8,040 nt of DNA, taken from the NCBI GenBank assembly GCA_028877195.1, contig JAPPIL010000179.1:1-8040 (forward strand), written 5' to 3'. The translations under genes were made by a program, and so were the position numbers. The DNA is from Pseudomonadota bacterium. GTDB lineage: Bacteria; Bdellovibrionota_B; Oligoflexia; Oligoflexales; JAPPIL01. The notes beneath the pieces are model-generated. The model had not been told where the DNA came from, made no database searches, and worked only from the letters and a program-made list of their open reading frames with translations. Of the stretch, positions 1 to 7,510 are shown one piece after another. The first letter of the stretch is position 1, and each line of letters begins with the position of its first letter.

Positions 1-60
1 GCGCGAGGAGGGGGAACGCCTCCTCGCATAATAAAAAGAGATGTTAGTTATGCAACAAAG
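1..60 (-). repeat. End of a dispersed hairpin-bearing element (left, inverted copy)
   Basis: A strong hairpin is visible: a 9-base stem at 3-11 pairs with 19-27 around the loop GGGAACG. It is followed by an A-rich stretch and then TTATGCAACAAAG (48-60). Read on the minus strand, the same order (CTTTGTTGCATAA, T-rich stretch, hairpin with the same loop) recurs at 7921-7976 in opposite orientation. The stems differ in length, but both arms change together, so the structure is conserved. The CTTTGTTGCATAA end resembles, from memory, terminal repeats of some IS5-family elements (GGCTTTGTTG...). No transposase lies inside the window, so the element may be an IS continuing off the left edge, a MITE, or another dispersed repeat. 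Confidence 0.6.
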
Positions 61-71
61 TCAGAACGATC

Positions 72-77
72 TATCAT
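72..77 (+). promoter_or_regulatory. Weak -10-like hexamer TATCAT just before moxR
   Basis: TATCAT at 72-77 lies 7 bases before the moxR ATG. If used, transcription would begin at or almost at the start codon, giving a leaderless mRNA, which fits the absence of any Shine-Dalgarno sequence. The -35 position would fall inside the element end (about 49-54, TATGCA), which is a poor match. The region is AT-rich, so chance is a real alternative, as is transcription from beyond the left edge. Confidence 0.2.
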
Positions 78-84
78 ATAAAAA

Positions 85-1083
85 ATGAAAGAAATTCAAG
101 CACACATCGCTAAAATAAAAGCCAATGTCGGCAAAGCCGTGTTTGGGCAAGAGGGTATTATCACCGAAACACTTGTTGCCCTGTTCACAGGTGGGCACAT
201 GCTAACCACAGGTGCACCTGGTCTTGCCAAGACGACTCTGGTGAAAGTTATAGCTGCCTCGCTCGGTCTCACTTGTCGCCGTATCCAGTTCACTCCCGAC
301 CTTCTACCATCGGATATCATCGGCTGTGAGATATTGGCACTCGACCCCGACAGCGGCAAACGCCACTTTGAGTTCGTGCGCGGCCCAGTTTTTACTAATC
401 TCCTGCTTGCCGATGAAATCAATCGCGCTTCACCACGCACCCAATCCGCACTGCTTGAAGCGATGCAGGAACAGACCGTTACAGTTGCGGGCAAACAATA
501 TCAGTTACCACGGCCCTTCATGGTCTTTGCCACTCAAAACCCCTACGAATCAGAAGGAACATTCGTGTTGCCAGAAGCACAACTGGATCGCTTCTTGCTT
601 CACAGCATCATCAGTTACCCAGAGGCCGAAGCGGAAGCAAAACTTCTTACCGCCGCCAGCAAAGGCGAATACTTGCCTGACCAAGTTGCATCACAAGTCA
701 GTAACGCACAATTGCAGGAGATTATCGCCGCCAGCCAAAACATTCCAATCGCTGACCCCCTCATCACCGCTATCAACACCCTCGTGCGCGCAACCCGCCC
801 GACTGACCCCTTATGCCCATCCGAATTGCGTGCACAAATTATCTACGGCGCAAGCCCACGCGCAGGATTGAGTTTGCTCGCAGCCTGTCGTTCGCTCGCC
901 TTGATGCAGGGCGAGGAGACCGTGCGTTGGCAACATATCGAGCGCCTCATCAAACCATCCTTGCGTCATCGCATTCACCTTGCCCCCAGTGCGGACAACG
1001 TTGATGAACTCATTACCCAACTGCTCACCCACTTTCGCAACCAACATAGCCAAAAGGTAGTCGGTGTATCTGCGCAACCTTAA
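85..1083 (+). CDS. moxR: MoxR-family AAA+ ATPase
   Basis: A cytoplasmic AAA+ ATPase of the MoxR class, known to couple ATP hydrolysis to remodelling or maturation of partner proteins, often ones with vWA domains. At 332 residues it is full length for the family. Visible motifs are Walker A GAPGLAKT (43-50), the MoxR segment RIQFTPDLLPSD (67-78), Walker B LLLADE (106-111), sensor 1 ATQNP (149-153) and the LPEAQLDRF motif with the likely arginine finger (162-170). A C-terminal helical lid follows. The ATG is preceded by no Shine-Dalgarno sequence, only by an A/T-rich stretch, and it sits 24 bases from a repeat-element end. The start is still well placed because the first residues match the usual MoxR N-terminus. 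The 3' end overlaps the DUF58 gene by 20 bases, so the two are probably translationally coupled. The family assignment is firm; the exact partner is inferred. Confidence 0.95.
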   Translation: MKEIQAHIAKIKANVGKAVFGQEGIITETLVALFTGGHMLTTGAPGLAKTTLVKVIAASLGLTCRRIQFTPDLLPSDIIGCEILALDPDSGKRHFEFVRGPVFTNLLLADEINRASPRTQSALLEAMQEQTVTVAGKQYQLPRPFMVFATQNPYESEGTFVLPEAQLDRFLLHSIISYPEAEAEAKLLTAASKGEYLPDQVASQVSNAQLQEIIAASQNIPIADPLITAINTLVRATRPTDPLCPSELRAQIIYGASPRAGLSLLAACRSLALMQGEETVRWQHIERLIKPSLRHRIHLAPSADNVDELITQLLTHFRNQHSQKVVGVSAQP

Positions 1084-1900
1084 ACCAGACACCCGCTTAT
1101 CCCTGTCAGCACATGCCTTCAAGCATTACCGCCACGATTTCGGTAGCTTTTGGAATCGCTCAACCCCGCATCGCCAACTTGAAGACACTCGCTCCTATCT
1201 ACGCGGCGACCCCCTAACCGCAATCGATTGGAAGGCTTACGCCCGCAGCGACCAACTTCTGATCAAACAAAAACGTCATAGCGCTCGCGCCAGCGTTGCC
1301 ATCGCAGTTTCGGCTGCACCCTCAATGCATTGGCAAGCATCCGACCAGCAGTTAAGCAAATTTGCTTTAGCAATGCGTATCGCCCTACACCTTGCCTTCA
1401 CACACAGCAAACGCTTGGACTCCGTGTCGCTGGTGCTACGGCAATGCCCACAGCAAACCAGCAAACCCCTACAAGCAAGCAGTGCCCTCGCACTATTCAG
1501 ACATCTTGAACAACGCGGCTATACCCTTGCTGCCTGCCAACAGGTGTGCGATGAACCTGCCAAGCTCCCCACACAGGCGGATATAAAGTATTGGCTTGGT
1601 GATGCATTAGATACTGATGCACCAACAGCGGCTGAATTCTTGGCTGCATCAAGTATCGGTAGTTTCCTGCACACCTTATCTCCCAATGAATTGCGCAGCG
1701 AGTGGCTGGTTGCTGACTGTAATTACTATGCGGGTGCAAGAGAAGTTAGCGGCAAGGAACTGCGCCTAGTGATGGAACAGGAGGTGCAGAGGTGGTTGCA
1801 AAGAGTCAAAAATTTTTGGCAAGACCATCCCGCGCACTATATGCTGTTGACTGAAGAGACAAGGATTGTCGAATACTTGCGATACTTCAAACTATGCTAG
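1064..1900 (+). CDS. DUF58 domain-containing protein
   Basis: A DUF58 protein, the usual partner of MoxR ATPases. The family signature is clear: RSYLRGDP (43-50) followed by AIDWKAYARSDQLLIKQ (53-69), matching the typical 'Y..GD..R.IDW...AR...L.vK' pattern. At 278 residues it is at the short end of the family and has no N-terminal membrane pair, so it is probably cytoplasmic or peripherally bound. The following vWA-like segment, where relatives often have DxSxSM, reads SAAPSM (83-88). The metal-binding Asp is therefore missing and the MIDAS site is probably degenerate. The start is GTG with AAGG six bases upstream (1054-1057), inside the end of moxR. The stop overlaps the next gene by 7 bases. 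The molecular function of DUF58 is not established; a role with MoxR and the downstream vWA protein is inferred from the gene order. Confidence 0.9.
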   Translation: MYLRNLKPDTRLSLSAHAFKHYRHDFGSFWNRSTPHRQLEDTRSYLRGDPLTAIDWKAYARSDQLLIKQKRHSARASVAIAVSAAPSMHWQASDQQLSKFALAMRIALHLAFTHSKRLDSVSLVLRQCPQQTSKPLQASSALALFRHLEQRGYTLAACQQVCDEPAKLPTQADIKYWLGDALDTDAPTAAEFLAASSIGSFLHTLSPNELRSEWLVADCNYYAGAREVSGKELRLVMEQEVQRWLQRVKNFWQDHPAHYMLLTEETRIVEYLRYFKLC

Positions 1901-3498
1901 CTTTTCTCGCAACTCTTGGAGCAGGGCTGCTGTCTTTGCTCCTTTGGTATGTGCTGCGCAGTAAACAGCGGCGTGTTTGGTTGCCACTGCTTGCTGTTCT
2001 ACAGGTGCGACGACGGACATTGCCACGCTTGATTTGGCAGCGACCACCCTTGCTGGCCCTTGTATGTTTTATCGCTGCGTGGCTTGCCTTGCTTGCTTAC
2101 ACCACCTCGCCTTCGTATAGCCGTGCAACCGCAAACGCCAAGCAACGCCTGTATGTTTACATCGACTTTAGTGCTTCAGTTAGCGCTCGCCTTGACATTG
2201 TAGCGTTCAGAAAATTTTTACAGGCACAGTGGCATAGTTGGCAAGAACGTGCTGTTCTCCCGATCCGTATTGCAACCAGTCATAACGACGAACAAGTGCA
2301 TGCCTTTAGCTCGGAGCGTGGTTTTGCCGCCTACCTGCAGCAGCTAGATTTTCACCACCATGCAACGCACATCGCCACCTCCCTGCAACAGCAAGGCGAA
2401 AGATTGCGGGAGTATGGCCAGATTCTCATTGTCTCTGATTACGATGCCTACTCATGGCGTGATATTTACTGGCAACCAGCATTAGAACACTTGCCTGTGC
2501 CGCGCCACAAAACTGCGACCAGCAACCTCTATCTGCACCGCGTGGAAACACGAGCGCAAGGGATCGAGGTAACGGTTGCTAGAGCTGGGGTCGCACGCGA
2601 AGTAGCGTTCACCCTGCAAATTAGCCACGGCAAGGAAGATGGCAAGGCCGACACGGGTAAAGTCCTTGCGAGCACGCATGGCATAATCACTGCCAACCAA
2701 GCGAAAACTTACTTACACATTAACTACCTGCCGCGCGCTAATACCAGCTACCAATTGCAACTGCTCGGTGTCGCTGATGATGCGATTAGTATCGACAATA
2801 CCTATCTGTTCACAGGGCGGCAACGCGAGCTGCAGGCACTAATCATCGCTGATCTTTATGGCGAGCGTGCGATTGACGACCCCTTATACCAAGTCCACAC
2901 TGCCCTAGAGGTTCTGGGACTGAAGGTTAGTCGCCAAGATCAAGCACGGGCGGTAGCGCATGATTTGCTGGTGCTGGCTTATGACCGCAATTTTAGTGCC
3001 GATGAACATTGCCTATTGAGTGCTAAAAAAATTTGGTTGATGCCACAAACGCTTGGTGCAAATTCTTTAGAAGCTTGCCGTTGCTACCAACGCCTGACAG
3101 CAGGACAAATATCATCCCCACAGGTTGATAATGCTTGTGCTGGCAAGAGTTGGCAAGAAGTCCTGCAAGCAAGCAATGCTAAACATGAGCAACTGTGGTG
3201 GCGCAAGGGTAGGGTTATCGTCTTTGCCGTTCCTCCTCACACACTGCAAGCCGCACAACTACCGATAATTACCAAACATCTACTCACCACAGACGGTTTG
3301 CTCGCTCAACTGCTGACCACCGATGATTTACATGTGCCAAAGGGTGAAAGCCTGCTACAAGAGCGAGAATTGCCAACTCAAATTAACGCTACGGTGCAAA
3401 GCACGCAGCAAGAGTATGTCTGGGCGCAAGCTTTGATGTGGTTTGTGTGCTGCGTTAATATCATTGAGCTGCTATCTTTTTGGCGCGATGGCAAATAA
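1894..3498 (+). CDS. BatA-like membrane protein with von Willebrand A domain
   Basis: A 534-residue membrane-anchored protein, the third member of the MoxR-DUF58-vWA module. The N-terminus has two hydrophobic segments (about 2-20 and 52-70) separated by an Arg-rich loop, as in BatA N-terminal domains. A vWA-like domain follows: strand RLYVYID, an intact MIDAS motif DFSAS (91-95), a candidate MIDAS Thr at 158 in HATHIATSL, and strand LIVSDYD (178-184) carrying the third-loop Asp. Residues of about 200-500 are a beta-rich region I do not recognise in detail, followed by a C-terminal hydrophobic segment (about 507-526). The bulk between the second and third membrane segments is likely periplasmic. 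The start overlaps the DUF58 stop by 7 bases and has no obvious Shine-Dalgarno sequence, suggesting coupling. No batB, batD or batE-like gene follows, so the module is minimal here. Confidence 0.8.
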   Translation: MLAFLATLGAGLLSLLLWYVLRSKQRRVWLPLLAVLQVRRRTLPRLIWQRPPLLALVCFIAAWLALLAYTTSPSYSRATANAKQRLYVYIDFSASVSARLDIVAFRKFLQAQWHSWQERAVLPIRIATSHNDEQVHAFSSERGFAAYLQQLDFHHHATHIATSLQQQGERLREYGQILIVSDYDAYSWRDIYWQPALEHLPVPRHKTATSNLYLHRVETRAQGIEVTVARAGVAREVAFTLQISHGKEDGKADTGKVLASTHGIITANQAKTYLHINYLPRANTSYQLQLLGVADDAISIDNTYLFTGRQRELQALIIADLYGERAIDDPLYQVHTALEVLGLKVSRQDQARAVAHDLLVLAYDRNFSADEHCLLSAKKIWLMPQTLGANSLEACRCYQRLTAGQISSPQVDNACAGKSWQEVLQASNAKHEQLWWRKGRVIVFAVPPHTLQAAQLPIITKHLLTTDGLLAQLLTTDDLHVPKGESLLQERELPTQINATVQSTQQEYVWAQALMWFVCCVNIIELLSFWRDGK

Positions 3499-3560
3499 AC
3501 TTTAGATGAACAAACAAAACTGTCGCTACTTCCACTGCACTCGTGCCCTTCCACAGAAAC

Positions 3561-3587
3561 TGCTACAATAAAGTCTGGGATTACAAT
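3561..3587 (+). promoter_or_regulatory. Candidate promoter(s) for the lipoprotein gene
   Basis: Two -10-like TACAAT hexamers lie in the 103-base gap after the vWA gene. The first (3564-3569) is preceded by TGC, giving an extended -10 form. The second (3582-3587) sits within ATTACAAT, identical to the -10 region proposed for ftsZ. Neither has a clear TTGACA-like -35 box. The second would give a leader of about 8 bases. No terminator-like hairpin separates this gap from the upstream operon, so read-through is also possible. Confidence 0.35.
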
Positions 3588-3601
3588 CATTCAGTTATGT
3601 A

Positions 3602-4630
3602 ATGCGCCTTCTGATCATGGCAATACTGCTCTCGACACTTGTTTCGGCCTGTAAGCATGCTGGCTCTAGTTTGGGAGTGGTTGTCAACAGCGTTAGGATT
3701 ATTCAGGTTGGGGACGAAGCGGCGCTGACCTTCAACAGCAAAGATGCGACCCGTTGCAGTGTTAGGGTCAACTTGCAAATGGTCTATCAGTGCGAAAAGG
3801 TTGGACAAGACAGTCATACCCACTACGCTAATCTCGGCAAGTTAGAAGCAGGCAAGAACCATACGCTTGAACTTACCGTTGATGCCGACACGCGTATTGA
3901 GCATAAAATTAACTACCGCTACAAAGAACCAGCCCAAGCAAATTATCACTACCTGCGCTTTGATCTCCAAAACAAAGCTGGTGAGATACTACGCAGCAGA
4001 GCTAGACCATTTCCTCAAAAGACCCCACAACAAGGATGTAAAGTTATCAATACCACTATCCCGCAACCAATTAAGCCGCAGCCACTCCACCTTCAGCGTC
4101 TTATTAGCACTGGCTTTGCGAGTGCTTCAGCTTCGCACCATACTCGCAACCAAAATGTCGCACGTATTTCTTACAGTAAACTGAATTTTGCTAGCAACTG
4201 GGATATTTACCTGATGGAGCGGCAAGTTGGCACACGCTTTATTTTGCCTGCTCCAGCCCAGATTGAGAAGTTTAGTATCGGCAACACCTCGCTTGGCAGC
4301 GATCTTGATAAATCAGAGCAGATTGTGTCGATTCAGCGCGGTGATATACCAACTCTAAATTGGAAAATAAAAAACCCAAATCCCAGTATTTTACTAACGG
4401 TCAAGGTCGCACGCGACGATAGGTCGATAGTAGGAGAGTGCTGGCTTGATGTGGAGCAGGGCATGGCAGGGGTTGATTCATCGTTTTGGCAACGGTTAAC
4501 GGCTGGCAAGTATAGCATTGAAGCGATGTTGATTAGTCCGCAGCGAGTCGTCATCCAAAGCGATGGGTTTGCGAGTGCTTGGCAAGTTAATGCCTATGAT
4601 TGGAGATATGGCTACTTTAGTAAGACATAG
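3602..4630 (+). CDS. Putative lipoprotein of unknown function, beta-rich
   Basis: I do not recognise the family. The 342-residue product starts with a short lipoprotein signal: Arg2, a hydrophobic core, then the lipobox-like VSAC with the acceptor Cys at 17. Signal peptidase II processing and envelope anchoring are therefore likely. The mature part is rich in alternating hydrophobic residues. Residues of about 25-125 resemble an Ig or fibronectin-III type sandwich (for example LGKLEAGKNHTLELTVDAD, 78-96), and a second beta-rich unit spans about 240-330. Four further Cys (52, 64, 146, 280) could form disulfides. The middle (about 140-180) is Pro/Gln/Ser-rich and probably a linker. The ATG has no Shine-Dalgarno sequence, and the in-frame stop at 3569-3571 limits upstream extension. 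Met6 is an alternative but would destroy the signal. The 3' end overlaps the next gene, so the pair is probably co-expressed. The coding call is solid; the domain description is inference. Confidence 0.75.
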   Translation: MRLLIMAILLSTLVSACKHAGSSLGVVVNSVRIIQVGDEAALTFNSKDATRCSVRVNLQMVYQCEKVGQDSHTHYANLGKLEAGKNHTLELTVDADTRIEHKINYRYKEPAQANYHYLRFDLQNKAGEILRSRARPFPQKTPQQGCKVINTTIPQPIKPQPLHLQRLISTGFASASASHHTRNQNVARISYSKLNFASNWDIYLMERQVGTRFILPAPAQIEKFSIGNTSLGSDLDKSEQIVSIQRGDIPTLNWKIKNPNPSILLTVKVARDDRSIVGECWLDVEQGMAGVDSSFWQRLTAGKYSIEAMLISPQRVVIQSDGFASAWQVNAYDWRYGYFSKT

Positions 4631-5735
4631 CACGGCGAGCGTTGTTTGGTCGCTGGTGGCTGGTATGCTGTTCTTGCTACTGTTGAGCAGTCAACCAGCG
4701 CAGGCAAAGATTACCAAGTTGCTCAAGAAACGTAAGATCGTTGTTATCAACGACAAACGAGTCAAAAAAGGCGATCAGGTATGCTTCTATAAGAAAAAAG
4801 CAAAGCGTGCCTGCGGTCGCGTGGTCAAGGTTAGCAAGAGCAAGAAGAAGTCCTATGTGCGCATCAAGAAGCGTGCTAGTTTTCGCAAGCTTGAGAAGGG
4901 TATGACGCATGAGGTGGTCGGTGCAGGTGGTAGCGTTGCCAGTAAATCCAGCGGTTCTAGTCCTTTCAAAGTTAGTGTTGCGTTCCAACCGAGTTTCAAT
5001 CGTCGAGCCAAGTATACGTTGCTACATTTAGATGAAGAAAATAAAAAATTTATTGAAGCTAAACCAAATGAAGGCAAAGAATTTTTTGAACAAGCACATG
5101 ATTTTTTCGCACAACAGGCATGGGCTGGCGTAGGGTTAGAGTTTGATGCGATCGTCTATAACTACATGTCGGTGGCCTTTGGTGTTCGTTATGTCAATCT
5201 TGCTACAGCTACTGCCTTGCACGTGCCTGGCACGCAACTGGATGGCGACAACCCCGATGCTGCCACAGGTGTAAAAGCATCCGAGCATGAACTTTCGGGT
5301 TGGCTTGACTTTTACCCTTATGAGGTTCCGACTGCCAAGATACGATTGGGAGTAGGGTTGGAAGGCAACTACAGCATGCTGTCTTTAGCGGGGATGATTT
5401 ATAATTGTAAGAACAATGCTTGTGCAAGCACTGTGCCTGCTACTGGCAAGGAATACTATAAATTTAAAAACAATCTAATTACTATGTCGGCCCGTTTCAC
5501 TGCTCGCCGCAACTTTGCGATAACTGAACAATTTGGTGTTGGCACAGCTGTGCGTGGCCTGTATACCCCAAATTTTTTAGAGGTTGCCTCACCGACGTTA
5601 ACCACTGACGATAAAAATTTTATCGCCATGTTTGAAGGCAAGGAGAAATTACAAGAGGCACTAGAAAAGGAGTTAAATCATCGCTCCGCACTTTGGTCGG
5701 TCATGTTAGAGTTGTCGGCTTTCTTTTCCTTCTGA
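4608..5735 (+). CDS. Secreted, probably outer-membrane beta-barrel-like protein with basic SH3-like N-terminal segment
   Basis: This probably encodes an outer-membrane or surface protein. From this ATG (375 residues) there is a signal peptide: Arg6, a hydrophobic core at about 12-27, and a predicted cut after AQA (residue 33). Next comes a strikingly Lys/Arg-rich unit (about 34-105) with two Cys and the pattern VVINDKRVKKGDQV...GRVVKV...YVRIKK, which looks like a small SH3-like barrel. A Gly/Ser linker follows, then a region with alternating aromatic and hydrophobic strands (SPFKVSVAFQPSF, GVGLEFDAIVYNYMSVAFGVRYV, LGVGLEGNYSMLSLA) ending in SAFFSF, with the terminal Phe typical of barrel proteins. 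The frame stays open upstream to an ATG at 4563, with others at 4590 and 4596. I chose 4608 for its more normal signal peptide, although its GGAG (4602-4605) is closer than ideal. It overlaps the lipoprotein gene by 23 bases. Function unknown. Confidence 0.75.
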   Translation: MATLVRHSTASVVWSLVAGMLFLLLLSSQPAQAKITKLLKKRKIVVINDKRVKKGDQVCFYKKKAKRACGRVVKVSKSKKKSYVRIKKRASFRKLEKGMTHEVVGAGGSVASKSSGSSPFKVSVAFQPSFNRRAKYTLLHLDEENKKFIEAKPNEGKEFFEQAHDFFAQQAWAGVGLEFDAIVYNYMSVAFGVRYVNLATATALHVPGTQLDGDNPDAATGVKASEHELSGWLDFYPYEVPTAKIRLGVGLEGNYSMLSLAGMIYNCKNNACASTVPATGKEYYKFKNNLITMSARFTARRNFAITEQFGVGTAVRGLYTPNFLEVASPTLTTDDKNFIAMFEGKEKLQEALEKELNHRSALWSVMLELSAFFSF

Positions 5736-5858
5736 AAGTTTCAAGGACATATAGATGGTGGTGTGTGAACTTGGGAATTAGCTGTGCTTTGCCCGTAGCA
5801 GCGGTTGTTGTAACACCGTTCTGTGCATCAGCTTACGACAGCTAATAATAGCACCGAC

Positions 5859-5887
5859 TTGTTCTTGCCTAGTAATTACATTACAAT
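5859..5887 (+). promoter_or_regulatory. Candidate ftsZ promoter (TTGTTC, 17-base spacer, TACAAT)
   Basis: TTGTTC (5859-5864) and TACAAT (5882-5887) are separated by exactly 17 bases, the optimal sigma70-type spacing. The -10 is a 5/6 match; the -35 matches only in TTG. Transcription would start about 35 bases before the ftsZ GTG. The rest of the 192-base gap (5736-5858) shows no gene and no convincing terminator for the upstream pair. Confidence 0.5.
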
Positions 5888-5916
5888 TTTTAAGTAGATA
5901 CCTACAAAAAATCCAT

Positions 5917-5922
5917 GAGGTG
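5917..5922 (+). promoter_or_regulatory. Ribosome binding site of ftsZ
   Basis: GAGGTG matches the 16S anti-Shine-Dalgarno sequence and lies 5 bases before the GTG at 5928. It is the best ribosome binding site of any intact gene in the window, and it decides the GTG start over the in-frame GTG two codons later. Confidence 0.7.
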
Positions 5923-5927
5923 CGCTT

Positions 5928-7391
5928 GTGATAGTGGAAGAAGATAACTTCAATCCTCCAGGGGCGAAGATAAAGATCGTTGGCATCGGTGGCGGTGGTG
6001 GTAACGCGATCAATACGATGATTCAAAACAATTTGCAGGGACTTGAGTTCGTCGTCATCAATACCGACATGCAGTCCTTGAAACATTCCCTGGCCCAGAC
6101 AAAGATTCAAATCGGCAAAGAGCTGACCAAAGGCTTTGGGGCGGGCGCTAACCCCGACATCGGCAGGGATGCAGCGTTAGAAGACCGCCATGAATTGCAA
6201 GAGGTATTGGCTGATGCTGATATGATTTTTATCACCGCAGGCATGGGTGGGGGAACAGGCACGGGTGGTGCATCAATCGTCGCCCAGATTGCTAAAGAAC
6301 TTGGGACATTGACGGTCGCGGTCGTAACGACCCCATTTGCCTTTGAGGGTAAGCGCCGCAAACGTCATGCTGACATCGGTATTGAGCGTTTGCGTGAGCA
6401 TGTCGATACCTTGATAACGATACCAAACCAGCGGTTGTTGACTGTTTCAGATGAAAACATCAGCCTCATCGACGCATTTAAGATTGCTGACGGTGTATTG
6501 GTCAATGCGGTGCGGGGTATCAGCGATATTATCAATGTGCCTGGCACGATTAACGTTGATTTTGCCGATGCCAAGACTGTGATGTCAAGCATGGGGCAAG
6601 CGGTGATGGGTATCGGTGTGGCTGCTGGTGAGCGGCGCGCAACGCTAGCATCGAAGCAGGCTATTTCCTCACCGTTGCTTGAAGAGATAAACATTGAGGG
6701 TGCGACGGGTATTCTGATCAACATAACCGCAGGCGCAAACATAACTCTAAAAGAACTGCATGAGTCTTGCTCAATAGTTCAAGATGCAGCTCACGAAGAT
6801 GCCAATATTATTTTTGGTGCGGTAATCGATGAAACGATGGGAGATGAGATAAGAGTTACTCTGATTGCGACAGGCTTCCCAGTCGATAGTTTATCGGACA
6901 ATCAAGGCAAGCGCAGTCCTTTACAACCAATGTCTAACAACTCATACAATCGCAAACTACCTATCAACAGACGACGCAGCGGCGATGACACCAAGGCAAC
7001 GCAACCAGCAGTGCCAGCTCCTATGCCTCAATCACTCACTCCAACCACGCATCAGCCCCCGACACCTGCTGTGTCCCAGTCATCTGACCAGACGGTATCG
7101 CAACCTCCTTCGCATACTAGCGTTCAAAACGAACAGCAGGAAGACCCACCTCCTCCTGCGCCCCAAACAGCGACATCGGATTACAGCCCGTATGCTACTT
7201 CGGAGGTTAGACCGCCAGCCACCGAGCCGTCTGTGCCGCATACGGAACAACCGTCATCAGCTGGCAATATTGCTCACGATATTGATAGCAGCATTGATGA
7301 AGCGATCAAGTTGGCCAAAAAAAGCTCTAATCTGGATGTTCCAGCTTTCATGCGCACAGGTAAGAAGGAGTTGCCTTCATCACAGTTGTAG
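5928..7391 (+). CDS. ftsZ: Cell division protein FtsZ
   Basis: A tubulin-like GTPase that polymerises into the cytokinetic Z ring at midcell. The N-terminal GTP-binding domain shows the T1 loop GGGGGN (21-26), the tubulin signature GGGTGTG (107-113) and FEGKRR (139-144). The T7 catalytic loop NVDFAD (209-214) has both Asp residues needed for hydrolysis across the filament interface. The folded core ends near 320. A Pro/Gln/Ser/Thr-rich linker of roughly 145 residues follows, long compared with about 50 in Escherichia coli. The conserved C-terminal peptide LDVPAFMRTGKK (469-480) is the expected tether for FtsA, ZipA or SepF-type partners. All catalytic residues seen are intact, so the gene should be functional. 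It starts at GTG with a good ribosome binding site and has its own candidate promoter and terminator. No ftsA, ftsQ, murC or lpxC is adjacent, unlike the usual division cluster. Assignment is certain. Confidence 0.98.
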   Translation: MIVEEDNFNPPGAKIKIVGIGGGGGNAINTMIQNNLQGLEFVVINTDMQSLKHSLAQTKIQIGKELTKGFGAGANPDIGRDAALEDRHELQEVLADADMIFITAGMGGGTGTGGASIVAQIAKELGTLTVAVVTTPFAFEGKRRKRHADIGIERLREHVDTLITIPNQRLLTVSDENISLIDAFKIADGVLVNAVRGISDIINVPGTINVDFADAKTVMSSMGQAVMGIGVAAGERRATLASKQAISSPLLEEINIEGATGILINITAGANITLKELHESCSIVQDAAHEDANIIFGAVIDETMGDEIRVTLIATGFPVDSLSDNQGKRSPLQPMSNNSYNRKLPINRRRSGDDTKATQPAVPAPMPQSLTPTTHQPPTPAVSQSSDQTVSQPPSHTSVQNEQQEDPPPPAPQTATSDYSPYATSEVRPPATEPSVPHTEQPSSAGNIAHDIDSSIDEAIKLAKKSSNLDVPAFMRTGKKELPSSQL

Positions 7392-7423
7392 GCATGCCCT
7401 GATGCCAGACACCGCGCTTGCTC

Positions 7424-7460
7424 GCAAAGACCAAGTTGATTTTGGTCGTTGCCCTTTTTC
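7424..7460 (+). terminator. Probable rho-independent terminator of ftsZ
   Basis: Starting 33 bases after the ftsZ stop, GCAA (7424-7427) and GACCAA (7429-7434) pair with TTGGTC (7443-7448) and TTGC (7450-7453) around an 8-base loop, with one A/G mismatch inside the stem. A run of five T (7456-7460) follows two bases after the stem. The stem is modest in GC and the T run is short, but position and polarity are right. Confidence 0.6.
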
Positions 7461-7510
7461 CACATCGTTATTCACATCAATTCACAAAAAACTCATTGGC
7501 ACACAAACCA

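Noticed and set aside
3..27. The edge hairpins as intrinsic terminators.
   Set aside because: The hairpin at 3-27 is followed by A residues, and the right copy has its T run before the hairpin. On neither strand is there a T run immediately after the stem.
96..494. Open frame on the minus strand opposite moxR.
   Set aside because: It is a shadow of the MoxR ATPase domain, with no ribosome binding site and no recognisable protein.
85..3498. Reading the MoxR-DUF58-vWA operon as an anti-phage defence system.
   Set aside because: Some MoxR-vWA sets occur in defence loci, but this one has the standard DUF58 and BatA-like membrane partner and no nuclease or other effector. The housekeeping-type module is the simpler reading.
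5736..5858. A terminator or small RNA in the gap before ftsZ.
   Set aside because: Only weak 4-5 base pairings were found, with no T run and no distinct promoter, so nothing is supported there.
7392..7406. Small hairpin GGCAT/ATGCC just after the ftsZ stop as a terminator.
   Set aside because: The stem is only five bases and no T run follows. The structure at 7424-7460 is a better candidate.
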